Shown: positions 1-11,566 of the stretch, piece after piece | Position numbering within the stretch: position 1 is the stretch's first letter | How the letters are laid out: the number at the start of each line of letters is the position of its first letter | From: Paramecium octaurelia | Lineage: Eukaryota > Ciliophora > Oligohymenophorea > Peniculida > Parameciidae | Direction of reading: 5' to 3' | DNA length: 64,000 nucleotides | NCBI GenBank assembly: GCA_905182995.1 | Contig: CAJJDP010000020.1 | Location: forward strand, 65,453 to 129,452 | Notes under the pieces: generated by a model | Databases searched by the model: none | The model's input: the letters and a program-made list of their open reading frames with translations, nothing else | Told to the model about the DNA's origin: nothing | Program-made: the position numbers and the translations under genes

Positions 1-96
1 GTTTAAAAAGCAAGGTTAGTTTTCAAATTCTTCAATGAAGAGAACTTTCAATTCCATTTGACAATTAGGAGCTCCAAATACTTAAAACCTTCATGA
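1..96 (+). CDS. C-terminal tail of an unidentified gene (partial)
   Basis: The frame starting at base 1 is open with ciliate code and ends at TGA 94-96, giving a 31-residue tail rich in F, L and K. The 5' part lies outside the window. The composition is plausible for coding sequence, but nothing identifies a family. It could be chance. Confidence 0.3.
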
Positions 97-112
97 AATA
101 TATATAAATTAA

Positions 113-292
113 ATGAAAAAAAGTTTCCAAAGGGAATCCAATTCTTCTCCATGTTGCTACATCTAATATTAACAATAAAGGAAAAAGTTCCAACAACCAG
201 ATGTATGTGAAACATCATTAATATATAATGAACCTATTGTGTTAATCTTTTTCTCATTTATTCATCAATTATTTTAATATAAGTGGTTATGA
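113..292 (+). CDS. small hypothetical ORF, 59 aa
   Basis: ATG 113 to TGA 290-292 with four TAA/TAG codons read as Gln. The first 40 residues are polar and coding-like (K, Q, S, C); the last 15 are hydrophobic and could be read-through of an unrecognised intron. It follows the preceding tail closely and may be a terminal exon of that gene. No family was recognised. Confidence 0.2.
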
Positions 293-968
293 CTCAATTT
301 TATAAATATTTCTTTTGCATTAATTTTTAATTGATAAGCAAAACAACAGTAATATTATTTTTTTATTTTAATAAATTCTAAATATTTATAAATCTTAATG
401 AATATTATGAAAAAATATCATTTATTGTTCTACCCATCTGACAATATCTGTAATATTTTTTGTTAGTTATTTTCTGAAATTAGCTTTCGTATAACCTTTA
501 TTGAATTAAAAAAAAAAAATTTATTTAACAACTCCTCATCTATATATCGTATTCTAACAAGCATGCTTAATACTTTACTATAAATCAATTGAAAATAAAA
601 TTATCTGAAAATAAATAATATTTGGAACATTTATGCAATTCCAATTACTTAACAAAGTGCTTTATTATAGGAAAAATAATAAACAAGCTACGAAATATCA
701 TTTATTGATTTAGAAATGACATTAGGGATATTCATTTCTTATCTACAGACAGCCAAAGAAAGATACAATAATGTTGCTAATAGTTGCTGAACTATTGCTG
801 CTAACAGCAATCTCTTTATAAATACTCATTTAACTTCTTCAAATTGATCCAAATTGATGCTTCTAAAGGATACTAATTTTAAATACTAAATTGCTCAGTA
901 TTAATCTCTCATTTCCTTATTTAAAAACTTAAAATCTCCTAAGCAAAATTTACATTATTTAAAAAAAT
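293..968. other. intergenic, no feature seen
   Basis: Very AT-rich DNA with homopolymer A/T runs and frequent TGA in all frames. I see no gene, tRNA or structured RNA. Confidence 0.5.
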
Positions 969-1267
969 ATGGGCATTTGCTAAACCAAAAAACAAATTTA
1001 AAACACTATGAACACCAATCCAACTTCGTAATATTCATCCAACCCTTCAATTCTAGAAAAAATAACTAATCCAAAAAAAAAAAATTAATAACCTCATATG
1101 AATATTGTTGTTTCATCTGAACCAAAACAATACGATCCATAAAGTAACTAATTGTCCTTATTCAAGATCCTCATAGATAATTTAATGTTATTATAAATGG
1201 TGTGAGATTTGAGATAATCAACTCAATTGAAAACTGTATTGTTTCTAATGAGGAGTTAGAGGAGTGA
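969..1267 (+). CDS. small MGIC-type protein, paralog of the gene at 3896
   Basis: A 91-residue protein encoded by two exons; the 23-nt intron is 1144-1166 (GTA...AAG). It opens with MGIC, a context suited to N-myristoylation plus palmitoylation of Cys4, which would tether it to membranes (inference). The conserved part is the C-terminal third, after the intron: NPHRQFNVIINGV. This matches NPHRQYNVFLNGV in the gene at 3896, and the intron sits at the identical codon (A|AT of the Asn). The middle is Q/N/P/S-rich with a 12-A run at 1073-1084. Homology to the second copy and the shared intron make it a real gene; the function is unknown. Confidence 0.7.
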
Positions 1268-1540
1268 ATTATAATCGAAAGATGTATCATGTATATGATT
1301 GTATGTCTATTTATTTATAATTAAAATCAATTGACATCTTATTTTATTATATTAAAGATAAGAAATCTGATCACAAGATATATTATCATTACAAGATGCC
1401 AAATAGAAAGAAATCAAGGTCCTACTGCATAAGGTTTCTTGAAAAGTAAAGAAGAGACGAATTTTCTAAATTGTCAAGTTTAAATTGTTTAATTATTTTC
1501 TATTTTGTTTCATTTCATAAAGTTACTTGAATAAAATAAT

Positions 1541-2713
1541 TCAGAGATCAGCAATACTTCTTCTTATCAACTTTTATCTTCCTATTAAACTTTCATCGGC
1601 TTGTTACTATTATAACAAAATTATCTAAAATATTTCCTAAATGAATACTTATGTTTAAAATGATTTTTTTAAGTTATCTAATTGGTATGAGTAAGCCTAT
1701 TCTAACCTCTTCTTTTAGTTCTCCATCATTTGACTAAATTACATATTATTGGTTTGGGAATGCACTTCTAACTTATCTAATAACACCTCTTACTCTCTTA
1801 TAGTATTATTTTAAGATTAAATTATTAGACTTTACTTGTATATTTCCTCCTTGAGTTCATTGCACTTTATTGTGAGCTAGACTTAAAAATAATAGATTAC
1901 TTATTCTACAGATATACGAAACTGTACAATTTAGCTTTTTTAATTTTCTAATTCTTTCTCATATTCCTAAACAATAATATCATAGTTATTTTTGAGTGAC
2001 TTTTTTTACAGTTAGTTTTCGTTAAGATTCTACTCCTATGAATTTTATAGATTCAATAATTCTGCCTTCAATTTTTAAATATCCTTCTCGTATTAGTCAA
2101 GTATTGATGTTTTATCTAATATTTCTAATTTTAACAATTAAATTTATGAAAGTTGATTATTTATTTATTCGTTAAGCTTTTTTTCTTTTTGAACTAATTC
2201 ATCAATTTTAATAAGAACCTCCTACTTCTCTTTTCCATGTTGCTTTAATAATTTTGAGTAATAGCTCTAAATCTCTTCTATGCGTGATTAATGTTATTCG
2301 TTTAGTAAATCCTCTCTTTAAGGCTGCTCTGACTTTAGCAAATTAATTTCCTCTTGGTATTTATTGATCAATGAGAGGATGTCTTGTGATTCCTTCTTAA
2401 GATTTTAGATCTTTAAGGTGCTAATTTATTCTTCCTAATTTAACTGAGCTCTATATTTTGAGTTGGTTTGAATTAGCGTTTCTATTTCAGCATTTTTTAT
2501 TGCTATTATTTCTTTTAACTTGTTAATTTCCTACTCATTTATTCTCTGCACTCCCAGAAATCCTTGTTTTTGAGTTTCCAATAGGCTTTCATATTATTCC
2601 TTAGTTTTTGTTCTTACCAATTCTAGTTGCATTTAATGGTCCTTTAACAAAATCGATTATTTGTTTCTAATATTTTCTAATTCAGATCTTAAGTGAACAC
2701 AATCACAACTCAT
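1541..2713 (-). CDS. coiled-coil protein, 390 aa
   Basis: A single-exon gene, ATG at 2713, TGA at 1541-1543, 391 codons. Almost the whole length is a predicted coiled coil: heptads of L/I/V alternate with E, K and Q, many of the Q encoded by TAA/TAG. The N-terminus has a short CDC motif (Cys3, Cys5) and a region typical of cytoskeletal or basal-body scaffold proteins. There is no globular domain, signal peptide or membrane segment. Such Q/E/K coiled coils in ciliates are often centrosomal or axonemal, but that is only inference. The absence of any TGA over 390 codons supports coding. Confidence 0.8.
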
Positions 2714-3895
2714 CTTTATGATAATAATATATGATAATTAAGTATAAATTTTAATAATTAATTGTTAATTTTTGCAAGTCAAATATTCATTAACATAGAA
2801 TATATAGCAAGTTATATTCTAGAATAATGAGATCGAAATATTTTAGAGTTATAATTATTGGAATGTTGGAAACAATATAATATTTTAGTTAAATTTTTTT
2901 TTTTTAATAAAAATGGTAGGAAGTTAAGAAAATGAAAATGCAACAATTAAAAAATAATTCCTAAATAAAATTATTAATCACTTTTTTCCCCTAACACATT
3001 TAGCTTATTCATATAGTTCATTTTGAATTGCAATCACTACAAATTAAAAAAATAATCCCTCTTTAAACTCAAGAGAAATTGTAAAAATTTTTGGAATCAA
3101 TTTATATTATTATTAAATATAGTGATACAAATTATTACATTCTTCAGAAAAGTTCACGTCTATAGAGTTCTAATTTCATATGAATTTTTTAAATAAGTTA
3201 GCATCTCGAATAAATATTAGATATACATATTTTATATAAAATAATGACGTCTTAAATCTAAATATATAAAGTTGATTGGAATATTCATATAGTATTATTC
3301 TAGTATGTGATAACTGTTCATAATATATACAAACGTATTTTGTAATCAAATTAAGTTTATAATATTTATAAATAGGGAAACTTAGGTCATCAAACTCAAA
3401 ATTGATATAATCTCACGATTAAACTGACAATTTTTGCTGGTAATTATATCCTTTGAGTATTACCTCTTGGATATTCATAAAAACATATTAATTATTATTT
3501 AAATTGATCATTGTTTGAAACTTATAATTTTGTTAAAAAAATTACTAATATCTCTGGGCTTCACTATATTATGTTATAAATTAATTTTTAAATTAAGTAA
3601 ATTAAAAAATAACTACTCAGAAAATGTGCAGCAAACTCTAATATTTCTGCAGAAATATGGAGGATTTTAATTTAAAAAATAGAATTAGGTTAATAATTAT
3701 TCTTTGAAGATGATAAATGAATGACACTTTCATTTTAACTTATTTTGCAAGTTCTGATTGAATATTAAATTTTCTGAGTTATTTTCGAAAATTAGCTGAC
3801 ATTATCCGAAAAATTGTATAAACATAATATAAATTCTCTATATTAGTATCTGTAAAATATTACTACATAATAATAATTAATATTTATTTAAAAGT
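2714..3895. other. long AT-rich intergenic region
   Basis: About 1.2 kb with no sustained frame on either strand. It is full of A/T runs and short imperfect palindromes. It may hold promoters for the flanking divergent genes, but no discrete element is recognisable. Confidence 0.5.
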
Positions 3896-4191
3896 ATGGG
3901 AGTTTGTGTTTCGAAGGAAAAGAAAAACAAAAGCTTCAAGTGCGCTACAAAGTCTTAATTAAACCTTTAAAATTTTATGATAACTTAAGATAAATAAACG
4001 ACTACTTTATACCACTCAACTAAAATCCAAGCTGAAGTTTAACCAAGAGAATATGATTATACAAGTGATTAATATGTATATTTTTAGATCCGCATCGATA
4101 ATACAATGTATTCTTAAATGGAGTGGTTTTTGCAGTAGTGAATTCTGTTGAGAGATCTTTCAACGAAGAGCCAATCAATAATGAAGGTTGA
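3896..4191 (+). CDS. small MGVC-type protein, paralog of the gene at 969
   Basis: Ninety residues in two exons with a 23-nt intron at 4065-4087 that begins GTG rather than the usual GTA. The frame is also open through the intron for a short way, so splicing was decided by homology: removing it gives NPHRQYNVFLNGVVF, matching the copy at 969. The N-terminus MGVC again suits lipid anchoring. The middle is K/Q/T-rich and poorly conserved. The two copies lie 2.6 kb apart on the same strand on either side of a coiled-coil gene, so this is a local duplication rather than a whole-genome ohnolog. The function is unknown. Confidence 0.7.
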
Positions 4192-4456
4192 TAAATGTAT
4201 TTATTATGTTCTATGAATAATCTATTATCGTAGCTTTGACTTTCATTTTCTCACTACCTAGAATTCAAATTTTTTATATGTTTCTACTTATTATATCTTT
4301 TAAATATCAAAATTATTAAAAATATTATTATCAATCAATAGAATTAGATAGTAAATTAAGAAAATAAAATATCTGTAAGAGGAAAATATCCTAAGGTTAG
4401 AGGATTATCACATTATCTTTATTTTGAAATACAGATAATATCATTTTGAATATTTT

Positions 4457-5345
4457 TCACCAAAACATTTGATAAACTCCAAAAATACCAATAAAATATC
4501 TTGTATATTCTGTAGAAAAATAGCTATCTTATGGTTTCTCTTGAAGTTAACTTAGACTAACGTTAATTTCATTCAAATTCTAATATTTCTAATGGTTTCC
4601 TTCCCTTTTATGATTCCTCAAAGCATCCATTATAATATCTACGTTAGTTTTCTGGAAAAAAGAACTTATCTCTCTTACTATAAGGATTAATGATATTTCT
4701 TGAATCCTAATAAATGAAAAGAGCTCAAAATAAGTGAAATTAAAGAATGGTATTCTATTTTTAATAAATCAATTACTTTATAATTTCTGTTGTTAGCAAG
4801 AGTGATGCTTCTGAGGAAAACACTGCTAGGATGACATACAAAATGGGATTGATTATCTTTTCATACTTCTCTTGATAATAAAGGGGGAAAAATATTAAGA
4901 ATACTCCTAATTAGAAATTAAACGCATTGATTATGTAGGATTATTAGAAATGCTCTGATCTCAGAAGATTTAAATCGTCATCCTATGTGTTATACTTTTC
5001 GTAGAATAATATTCTTTCATAATTCTTTTCGATTATTGGACATGATATTTCATGACAACTACGTGGCTTCGTTGTTAAGAAAATACATATCTGAATTCCG
5101 ACTATGATCGTAAATATTAAAATTCTTAATTTCTTCGAAAGTCCTACAATTAAAATATTTATTCCATAAGGAAGAAGGGCTAGAAAATTTTAAAAATTCT
5201 TATCCATTAAATATAATTGATTATTTATTAATCTATAAATTAATACATCTCTCATCATTACATTTCGATTGGTTGCAACAATGATGAGCAGAAAGTCTGG
5301 AAGAATATGAATTTCTAGCAAAAATTAATATATATATATATTCAT
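4457..5345 (-). CDS. multi-pass membrane protein, 288 aa
   Basis: Two exons, intron 4755-4776 (22 nt). The protein has about five hydrophobic stretches. One is near the N-terminus, following MNIYIYQFLLEI; another reads INILIVGLSKKLRILIFTII; others surround QLGVFLIFFPLYY and PILYVILAVF. An IPFFNFTYFELFSFI stretch follows the intron. The C-terminus is polar (Q, N, E). A loop carries CHEISC, which could form a disulfide. I do not recognise the family; a small polytopic ER or Golgi protein is the best guess. The start codon is 31 nt from that of the divergent gene at 5377. Confidence 0.7.
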
Positions 5346-5376
5346 ATAGTATTTATTTAATTTCTTAGAAATTATT
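5346..5376. promoter_or_regulatory. 31-bp bidirectional gap between start codons
   Basis: The genes at 4457-5345 (-) and 5377-6449 (+) are head to head, with 31 bp between their ATGs. Both promoters and both 5' UTRs must sit here or inside the neighbouring coding sequence. The gap is pure AT-rich sequence without a recognisable TATA-type box. Confidence 0.5.
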
Positions 5377-6449
5377 ATGTTGGATGACATTACTAGTTCA
5401 AAGAGTTGTTTGGAACAAGATCTTGGACCTGATAATCAATCACATTTCTTAGAAAAGTATTTTTATGACTTAATAACTGATAATTGTGATCAAATATTAA
5501 CAAACACCTTATATAGATCCTTAATTGAACAAATTTCAGATAAGAAATAATTGGAAACTATCTTGACTAGATATATCTAGGATTAGATTGAGTTGCAACA
5601 ACGATAAAAGATTCATTCCAAATACTTTTTTGCTAAATCAGCAGTTCCTTTCAAAAAGTTAATACAACAGTTCAGACAATTAATGATTCCAGATGAAAAT
5701 ATAAGTCATACAAGTAGTACATTAAGTTAATCCTCTGAAAAAAAAAATAAAAGTGGATTTTTCCAGACTTCTGAGTTTATAGAATTGTATGAAAATTAAT
5801 CCTTTTAAGAAATGGCTGAACTAAACAAAGGAGAGCTTATATACATTGATGTTAAGTTTCGTATTACAAATTCATAACTAAAAGACGAACTTTACAAAAT
5901 ACGATCTCATATCTTGAAATAATTACTTTATTAAACTAATACTGATGAAAAGTACATATATAAAATATTCATAGTTTCTTTTAAACTTTTAATGATTATT
6001 ATCGATTGAAAACAATTACAGTTCTACTTTTTGTTAATGGGGACATTAATTTTGATTATGAAAAGTATTTTGACTTCAAGGAATTGCAAGTTGGATAGAA
6101 GAAATTCTTGATCAAACTTAAAGTAAATTCTTTATTAATTATAAAGGTTTGTTATGTCTCAGCAAATAGACTATACTCAAATTTTTGTATTTCAAACAAC
6201 ATTATCAGTCATACGATTACATAATAGAATATGGCATTTTATGAATTGAAGAGGTATGGTTAGTGCAAAGTGATAATAAATAAAACGATTGGAGAATTAA
6301 GAAGAATGAAATAGAAAGCAAATTACAGCATTTTTAAAGATTATAAATTTTACATGTTAGCAATAGGAAGTATGGCAGCTGTCACATTATTGTGGAATGC
6401 TTTTTCTAAAAAAGGGAATTACGATAGGGAATTAATTAGAAAATAATGA
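5377..6449 (+). CDS. hypothetical protein with C-terminal membrane anchor, 349 aa
   Basis: Two exons, intron 5952-5974 (23 nt). The N-terminal half is mixed helical with Q-rich coiled-coil-like stretches; the middle has a polar, beta-rich region around NGDINFDYEKYFDF. Close to the C-terminus a hydrophobic segment (YMLAIGSMAAVTLLWNAF) is followed by a short basic tail. This is a tail-anchor arrangement, and a segment ending in KxxK/RKQ would face the cytosol. That pattern is reminiscent of VAP-type tail-anchored ER proteins with an MSP-like beta domain, but I cannot see the diagnostic residues. It is divergent from the membrane protein at 4457 and probably shares a promoter with it. Confidence 0.65.
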
Positions 6450-6497
6450 GTATACTGTTAATATTTTATAAATTTTATTTATTTAACTGCTAATAGA

Positions 6498-7300
6498 ATG
6501 AACTAACCAAATCATGTTATTTCAGAGAATCTCGTGATTTCATAACCACTTTATGACAATGACTAAGCAGCATAATCCATTTATGATAAGTACCTGAAAG
6601 ACTGTTCTTTGATACCAATCAGATTAATTGAGGAATCGAAGGAAACTTAAGAAAGACCCTTTGCAGGAACAAGGCAAAGTAGTTAACAATAATAGAATTA
6701 AAGGAATGGACAAAATGTTTAGGAATTTAGTTCTTTGGAAAGGGAATAAAGAAACAGAAACTAATAACAAATGCATTAAGCAAATTATTAGTAAGGTCAA
6801 TAATATTAATAATATCCAAATAATCAAATAAGATATCCTCATTAGAATATGTATTATCATCAAAGATAACAGAATTAGTTGTAAAATTATTATTATGACT
6901 AATAATTCCATTATCACTAAAATAGAAGAAATTACTAAAATCATAGAATGGAACAAGAATATTATGGTCATCATCAAATGAGGAGGTAAGAGTAAGGCCG
7001 AAGGAGAATGCATCCTTAGCCAAATTATGGGTTGGATTAGAATGAAATTGCAGCTTTGAGTGAGATCGTATATAAATAGAGCAGAGCATAATGTTGGGAT
7101 GATGAGAACAAGAAATGCAGCATTTGTATATCACATTTTGAGGAAAACGAAAAAATTAGATTTTTGCCTTGTTTGCATAGGTATTATTGTTAACTTATTT
7201 TTGATTTCATTCAGGGTGTGTTGATTCTTGGTTGGCCACTAAAGGATCATGTCCCTTGTGTAAAAAGTATGTCCGATCCTTAGTTTAATAATTTTCATGA
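6498..7300 (+). CDS. Q/N-rich RING-finger protein, 258 aa
   Basis: Two exons, intron 7189-7214 (26 nt). The first two-thirds is extremely rich in Gln, Asn, Tyr and His, with most Gln from TAA/TAG. The C-terminus is a RING: CSIC, then CLH, then CVDSWL, then CPLC. In the splice form that keeps the frame, the second RING-H2 histidine reads as Tyr (CLHRYYWC), so one zinc ligand is non-standard; an alternative 34-nt intron would run into TGA. A RING E3 ubiquitin ligase with a prion-like N-terminus is the likely role. The downstream gene on the other strand begins 686 nt after the stop. Confidence 0.75.
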
Positions 7301-7375
7301 TACAAAATCTACATAATTACTTAAAAATAATGTATTATAAGGATAAAAAAATATTGATAAAGAAAATACAAAAAA

Positions 7376-7986
7376 TCATTTGTTTAAATTCTCAGGGAAA
7401 AATTTCGTTTTTTAAGAAACAAATTTTCTTTTAACTTTTACAGGAAGTTGTAATTCATCCTCTTCTTTTATCACTTCTGTGGCTATTCTCCCATTTTACA
7501 TATTAATTACCTTCACACGTTTATAAAATTCAACTTTTCTTTAAGCATTTAAGTCATCCAATTGGGAATTCTCAAGATTGTTTTATAATATTTGAGTTTC
7601 TAAGTCTGTTTAACTTTAAGTTGAGTTCTTTACTTTTCTGTTGAATCTATTTTGCACTGATCTTTAGGATTCCTAATTGGGGAAGCTCAACTGCTCCTCA
7701 ATCATTTTAATAAACATATGTGATTCCCTTCTTTATTTGTGGAGTCCTGGCAATATGATGTGAGAATCACTGAGAGAATTTTATTGAGAAAAAATATTTT
7801 GTAATTAGACTTTAAGTTGATTGTGTTTTGATTCGGGCATCAAGTTTAATGGTTTATTAATTTGCTGTGATGAGTTTTATTAAATCTTCGGAAATCGGAT
7901 TGTAACTTCTTATACTCTATCAGTCTGTGCCCCTTGTTGATAAATACCTTCTGGTTTGTCACTTTAAAAGTTTTCGGTTTAGCCAT
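7376..7986 (-). CDS. hypothetical basic protein, 195 aa
   Basis: Two exons with a 23-nt intron at 7925-7947 directly after the first 13 codons (MAKPKTFKVTNQK). It is predicted to be mostly disordered, rich in K, R, Q, N and S, with several RxS/T sites and a basic C-terminus (VKVKRKFVSQKTKFF). There is no globular domain, signal peptide or membrane segment. The short first exon and consistent frame (196 codons after splicing) support a real gene. I do not recognise a family. It converges with the RING gene ending at 7300. Confidence 0.65.
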
Positions 7987-8401
7987 TTTTATGATGTTCT
8001 AGATTATTCAGAAATGAAGCAGGCTTTTAAAACCTAAATATTTAAGATTTGGGTTCGGGACTATTTTCAACTGTAAAGTCTGGTTAGGATGCAATTTTAT
8101 GATGTAAAGTTAGCATAATTATTAATTTTAAGTCAGAAAAAACTTGAAATTTATAATCTTATCATATTAAAATAGTATTTGGATGATAAGCTTATTTATA
8201 ATTTCTATAAAGTTTTATCTTAATTTATACATTCAATTTAGAATTTTTATGATACATCCTTTATAAAATTCCAAAGACATATATAATAAGTTACAGAATA
8301 ATCCTAATATTAATTATAATTATTAATAGTTCATTCACGATAATATATATAAAGGAAATTTAACAATTACAAAAATTATTTATTAACCATTATAATAAAA
8401 T
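7987..8401. other. intergenic, no feature seen
   Basis: The 5' flank of the gene at 7376 and 3' flank of UTP23. No frame persists, and no RNA gene was recognised. Confidence 0.5.
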
Positions 8402-9220
8402 TCAAGAATTTTGTTCAATAATTTCATTATTCACACCCTGCTTATTCGATCTCCTTGATTTTTTATTCTTGATTTTATGTCTTCTTTTTTTGATACTTTT
8501 CGTGACTTTCCCTAATTTCTTCTTAACAGATAAAGGATTGGGTCCCTTTGCAGGTTTCTTAATTTTTATAGCTAGTTCCTAGGCTAACTTTCTTTCCTTC
8601 TCCATTCTCTTTTCTGCTTATTATTATTTAATTTCCTTTTTAATTGGCATTATAATCTATTTCTCTTATTCATTAGGCAAGTATTTTATTTCTTTGAGAC
8701 TCTTAATTCTCATCTTACAAGTTCTAGATGGTTCTGCCATTTCAAATAGATTGTTTTAAAAGAGATAACATACAGGTACATGATCTATTTACAATAAATT
8801 GGATCTTAATTCATCATCTTATGTACAGATCCAAAAATAATTATTGTCTCCTCCAAACTCCGGTTTTGGTTTGACAATATCTAATAAGCATTCAGCTGGA
8901 CTCACCCCCTCAATATGCTTGCAATTAATCTTAGATAATCCTTGAGCATATTTGAAGACTCTTGGAAATAAATGCTATAAACTGGTTAATTCTCTGAGCA
9001 CACAGATAGTTGTGTGTTTCCAAATTTTAGCTTTTGTGTGTTTAAAAAGTTACTATGATATATACATGAAATAAATTACTTTATCAAGATCAACATTATG
9101 ATCGAGCATTTACTTTATAAAATTTCCATCAAAGACTAATTGATAAGGTGGCTGAAATGAAAAGTTTATTCTATAAAAGGATAAATTCTTTTTGAAGCCT
9201 TTAGTCTTTTTAGCTTTCAT
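8402..9220 (-). CDS. UTP23: UTP23, small-subunit rRNA processing factor
   Basis: A single exon of 272 residues. UTP23 is a PIN-fold protein of the nucleolar SSU processome that helps release snR30/U17 and mature the 18S rRNA. The N-terminus fits well: KGFKKNLSFYRINFSFQPPY, then QLVFDGNFI, then TTICVLREL. These correspond to the family's K(R)xRK..xFYxxxFxFREPYQ...DGTF...TTxCVLxEL pattern. The catalytic acidic cluster of active PIN nucleases is incomplete, as is usual for UTP23. The C-terminal 70 residues are lysine-rich, typical of nucleolar factors. Length matches the family (about 250 aa). The start is the only ATG upstream of the conserved block. It is divergent from RBX1 with a 31-bp gap. 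Confidence 0.93.
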
Positions 9221-9251
9221 TAAAAATTAAAATAAATTATAATAAAATTAG
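9221..9251. promoter_or_regulatory. 31-bp bidirectional gap between UTP23 and RBX1
   Basis: Start codons of two recognisable conserved genes face away from each other across 31 bp of AT-rich DNA. Both starts are well supported by protein conservation, so the compactness is real. No box element is recognisable. Confidence 0.6.
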
Positions 9252-9550
9252 ATGGATCAGCAGTCTGAAAGAGTTTTTGAAATTAAAAAATGGAATGCAG
9301 TTGCATTGTGGAGTTGGGATATTAAAGTTGACAATTGTGCCATCTGCAAAAATCATATAATGGAAAAATGTATAGAATGTGATGCATAAGAAGGATAAGG
9401 AGAATGTATTGTTGCTTGGGGAACATGTAATCATGTATCAAAGGTTTTTTATTTAAGGCATATCATTTTCATTGCATTGAGAGATGGTTAAAGAATAGAT
9501 AAACATGCCCATTAGATAATCGAAATTGGGAATATTAAAAATATGGATGA
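9252..9550 (+). CDS. RBX1: RBX1/ROC1, RING subunit of cullin ubiquitin ligases
   Basis: Ninety-one residues in two exons, intron 9435-9457 (23 nt) inside the RING. RBX1 binds the cullin C-terminus through its N-terminal strand and recruits the charged E2. Visible signature: [53 protein letters not shown]. All zinc ligands of the RBX1-type RING are present, including the terminal Asp (CPLD) in place of Cys that distinguishes RBX1 from ordinary RINGs. Length is near the usual 108 aa, with a short N-terminus. This is the most secure identification in the window. Confidence 0.97.
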
Positions 9551-10094
9551 GCGTGTTCTAAAATATATAATTAAATATAGCAATCGTTATTATTATTTTA
9601 TACATATTTCATATCTAATTTAAACAACTCAAATAATTTTAGCCAAGATATTAATAAATATTATTAAATATGAAAACTAATTAAGTTTGAAGTAATAGAA
9701 GGTATTTATAGCAACAAGAATTATTTCTTTATAATTATGAGACTGAAAATGAATAAATTTTAATTAATGAATTCATATTTATGAATTGATTATTAATTTT
9801 GAATTAAAAAAATTCTTATATTTTTTCCCTCCTTATGAAAAATCGTTGAAATGAAACATAGTGGGTTTTTAAACACAGTAAATGAAAACTAGGTAGAAGC
9901 CAAAATACATAAGGACTGATGTGTTCTCTAAGTCAAAAATTAAATTCTGAAATTTTATAACTTAAGAGATTAATAACCATCTGTTTTAAGAAAGATATAA
10001 TAAAAGATGGACAAATTCTTTAATTTAACTTTATTGTATGGTTTTTGATTTAGTGTTAAATATTTATGGAAAATAATATGTTACAAATTAATAA
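9551..10094. other. intergenic, no feature seen
   Basis: Low-complexity AT-rich DNA between the RBX1 stop and the stop of the sensor-kinase-like gene. There are short coding-like snippets but no continuous frame. Confidence 0.5.
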
Positions 10095-11566
10095 TCATAA
10101 AAAGGGTACTAATGGTTCTTAATAAATTTGCAATAGAATTTCATGTTTGCCTCTTCTATCCTAATTTTTTACAAGGTACTTGATCGCAAATTATAATGAA
10201 TCTTTGCAATCTTAATTTAAGTGTTTTCCAACATATGAAAATTACAGAAAAACGTCATTATTCTTTACATGAATAGAGCCTCTTTTATTACATCCTTAAA
10301 ATATTTCGAATAAGATTCTATAAAAATGATATTTCAATGTCTTGATATTTGAGAGTTGTTACAAATCATAGACCACTGATATTTTTTTATATAAAAATAG
10401 TTATTAAACATGTTAAATAAGAGATTCCAATTTCTATTCGGATATATTGAATTTGTTATTTTTTAGTAATTTATAATTTAATATCTATTTATAGCATATA
10501 TTTCTTAGGAAGCTTAAGCTTTGACAGTCGTTACGACTAATAGATTTTTGAAGGTGTTAAAAAAAGAATTAATATAACTTAAATTAGGCCTGTTTATATT
10601 TCGTTGGGCTAGACTAAATTTATTTTGAGCTACTTCTCAATATATCTTCAGTAAATTAAACTAAAATAATCGGTTGCTAATAATAAAAGATTGAATATGT
10701 GATTGGATATTGTACTTTTTTGTTACTGATCATAATAGTGTTTGATCCTTATTCATTGCGAGAGATTCTTTGATTCTATTTAAAAAAGAAATCCTCCAAA
10801 CTTAGCGATTGATGAAAAGATGTTCGGAGAAAATTCTTAAGCTCATTAGTGTTGTTACATTAAAAATTTAGGGATTTTGATAACTTATGCTAAAATTCGA
10901 GTTTTTCATCATCGAAAGAAAACAATAAGAATGGTTGATTAACTATTTTAGGCAATATTTTTTCTAATGAATTAAATAAGAAATGATACCCCACAAATTA
11001 TCCTTTTGGCTCAAGAGAAAATTGTTACGACTCTGAAAATTTAATCTTCTCGAGCAATAACATAAAAATAAAATTAAAATGAATGTGGCTCCGTATATGT
11101 TATAAGAACGTTGTGTGTCTATTAAAATTGTATTGATTAGTTTATAGCTGAAAGTAGTAACAATTAAAAAGTATGACTCGAAAACATCTAGCACTAAAAT
11201 TATAAGTATATTGCAAATAGTAAAGCTATTAATAAATAAGGGTAGAGCTTCAAGAGAAATATTTTTCATCAGTACCTATTCATAGGCCATCAAGGAGTAG
11301 TTGAAAAAAAGTAAGGCAATTTGAATACATGCTCTTTTATAATTTACTAATATAAGTGACAAGATAATATAAATTTATGTAGCTACGATTGCAGGTATAT
11401 CACTATAGAGCGAGTAATAAAAATTTAGAATAAGCTTTATTATGCTGATAATTAGCATCCCAAAATGGGCAATCTTAAATATAGGCATTCTAAAATGTTG
11501 ATTTCTCTATGATTAGTATTGTAATTCAGATTAAACATCAAGGAACTTTAGACTATATTTCTTCAT
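10095..11566 (-). CDS. degenerate PAS/histidine-kinase-like membrane protein (copy 1), 481 aa
   Basis: Two exons, intron 10964-10989 (26 nt). Residues about 1-200 contain five to six transmembrane helices. After FLLSQKDNLWEKILPKIV comes a PAS-like block (QPFLLFSFDDEKLEF ... YQQPIILVQFTEDI). A helical region follows in the position of the dimerisation domain, then a remnant of a HATPase fold: RILFEIFQGC near GSIHVKNNDVFLQFS. I find no phospho-acceptor His in an H-box and no DxGxG/GxG nucleotide motifs, so it is probably not a kinase. The paralog at 17538 aligns along the whole length, including the intron position, which shows the reading is right. A membrane sensor or decoy role is inference. 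Confidence 0.75.

Noticed and set aside
1070-1090. A suspected frameshift in the 12-A run of the gene at 969
   Set aside because: Recounting base by base shows the frame runs straight through the A-tract and the 23-nt intron to TGA 1265-1267, so the gene is intact.
6624-7134. Long minus-strand frames opposite the Q/N-rich RING gene
   Set aside because: They are shadows of repetitive CAA/TAA codons; the plus strand ends in a clear RING finger.
10730-11269. The minus-strand ORF ending with an unspliced read-through at 10730
   Set aside because: The paralog at 17538 shows that a 26-nt intron (10964-10989) must be removed; the unspliced continuation has no homology.
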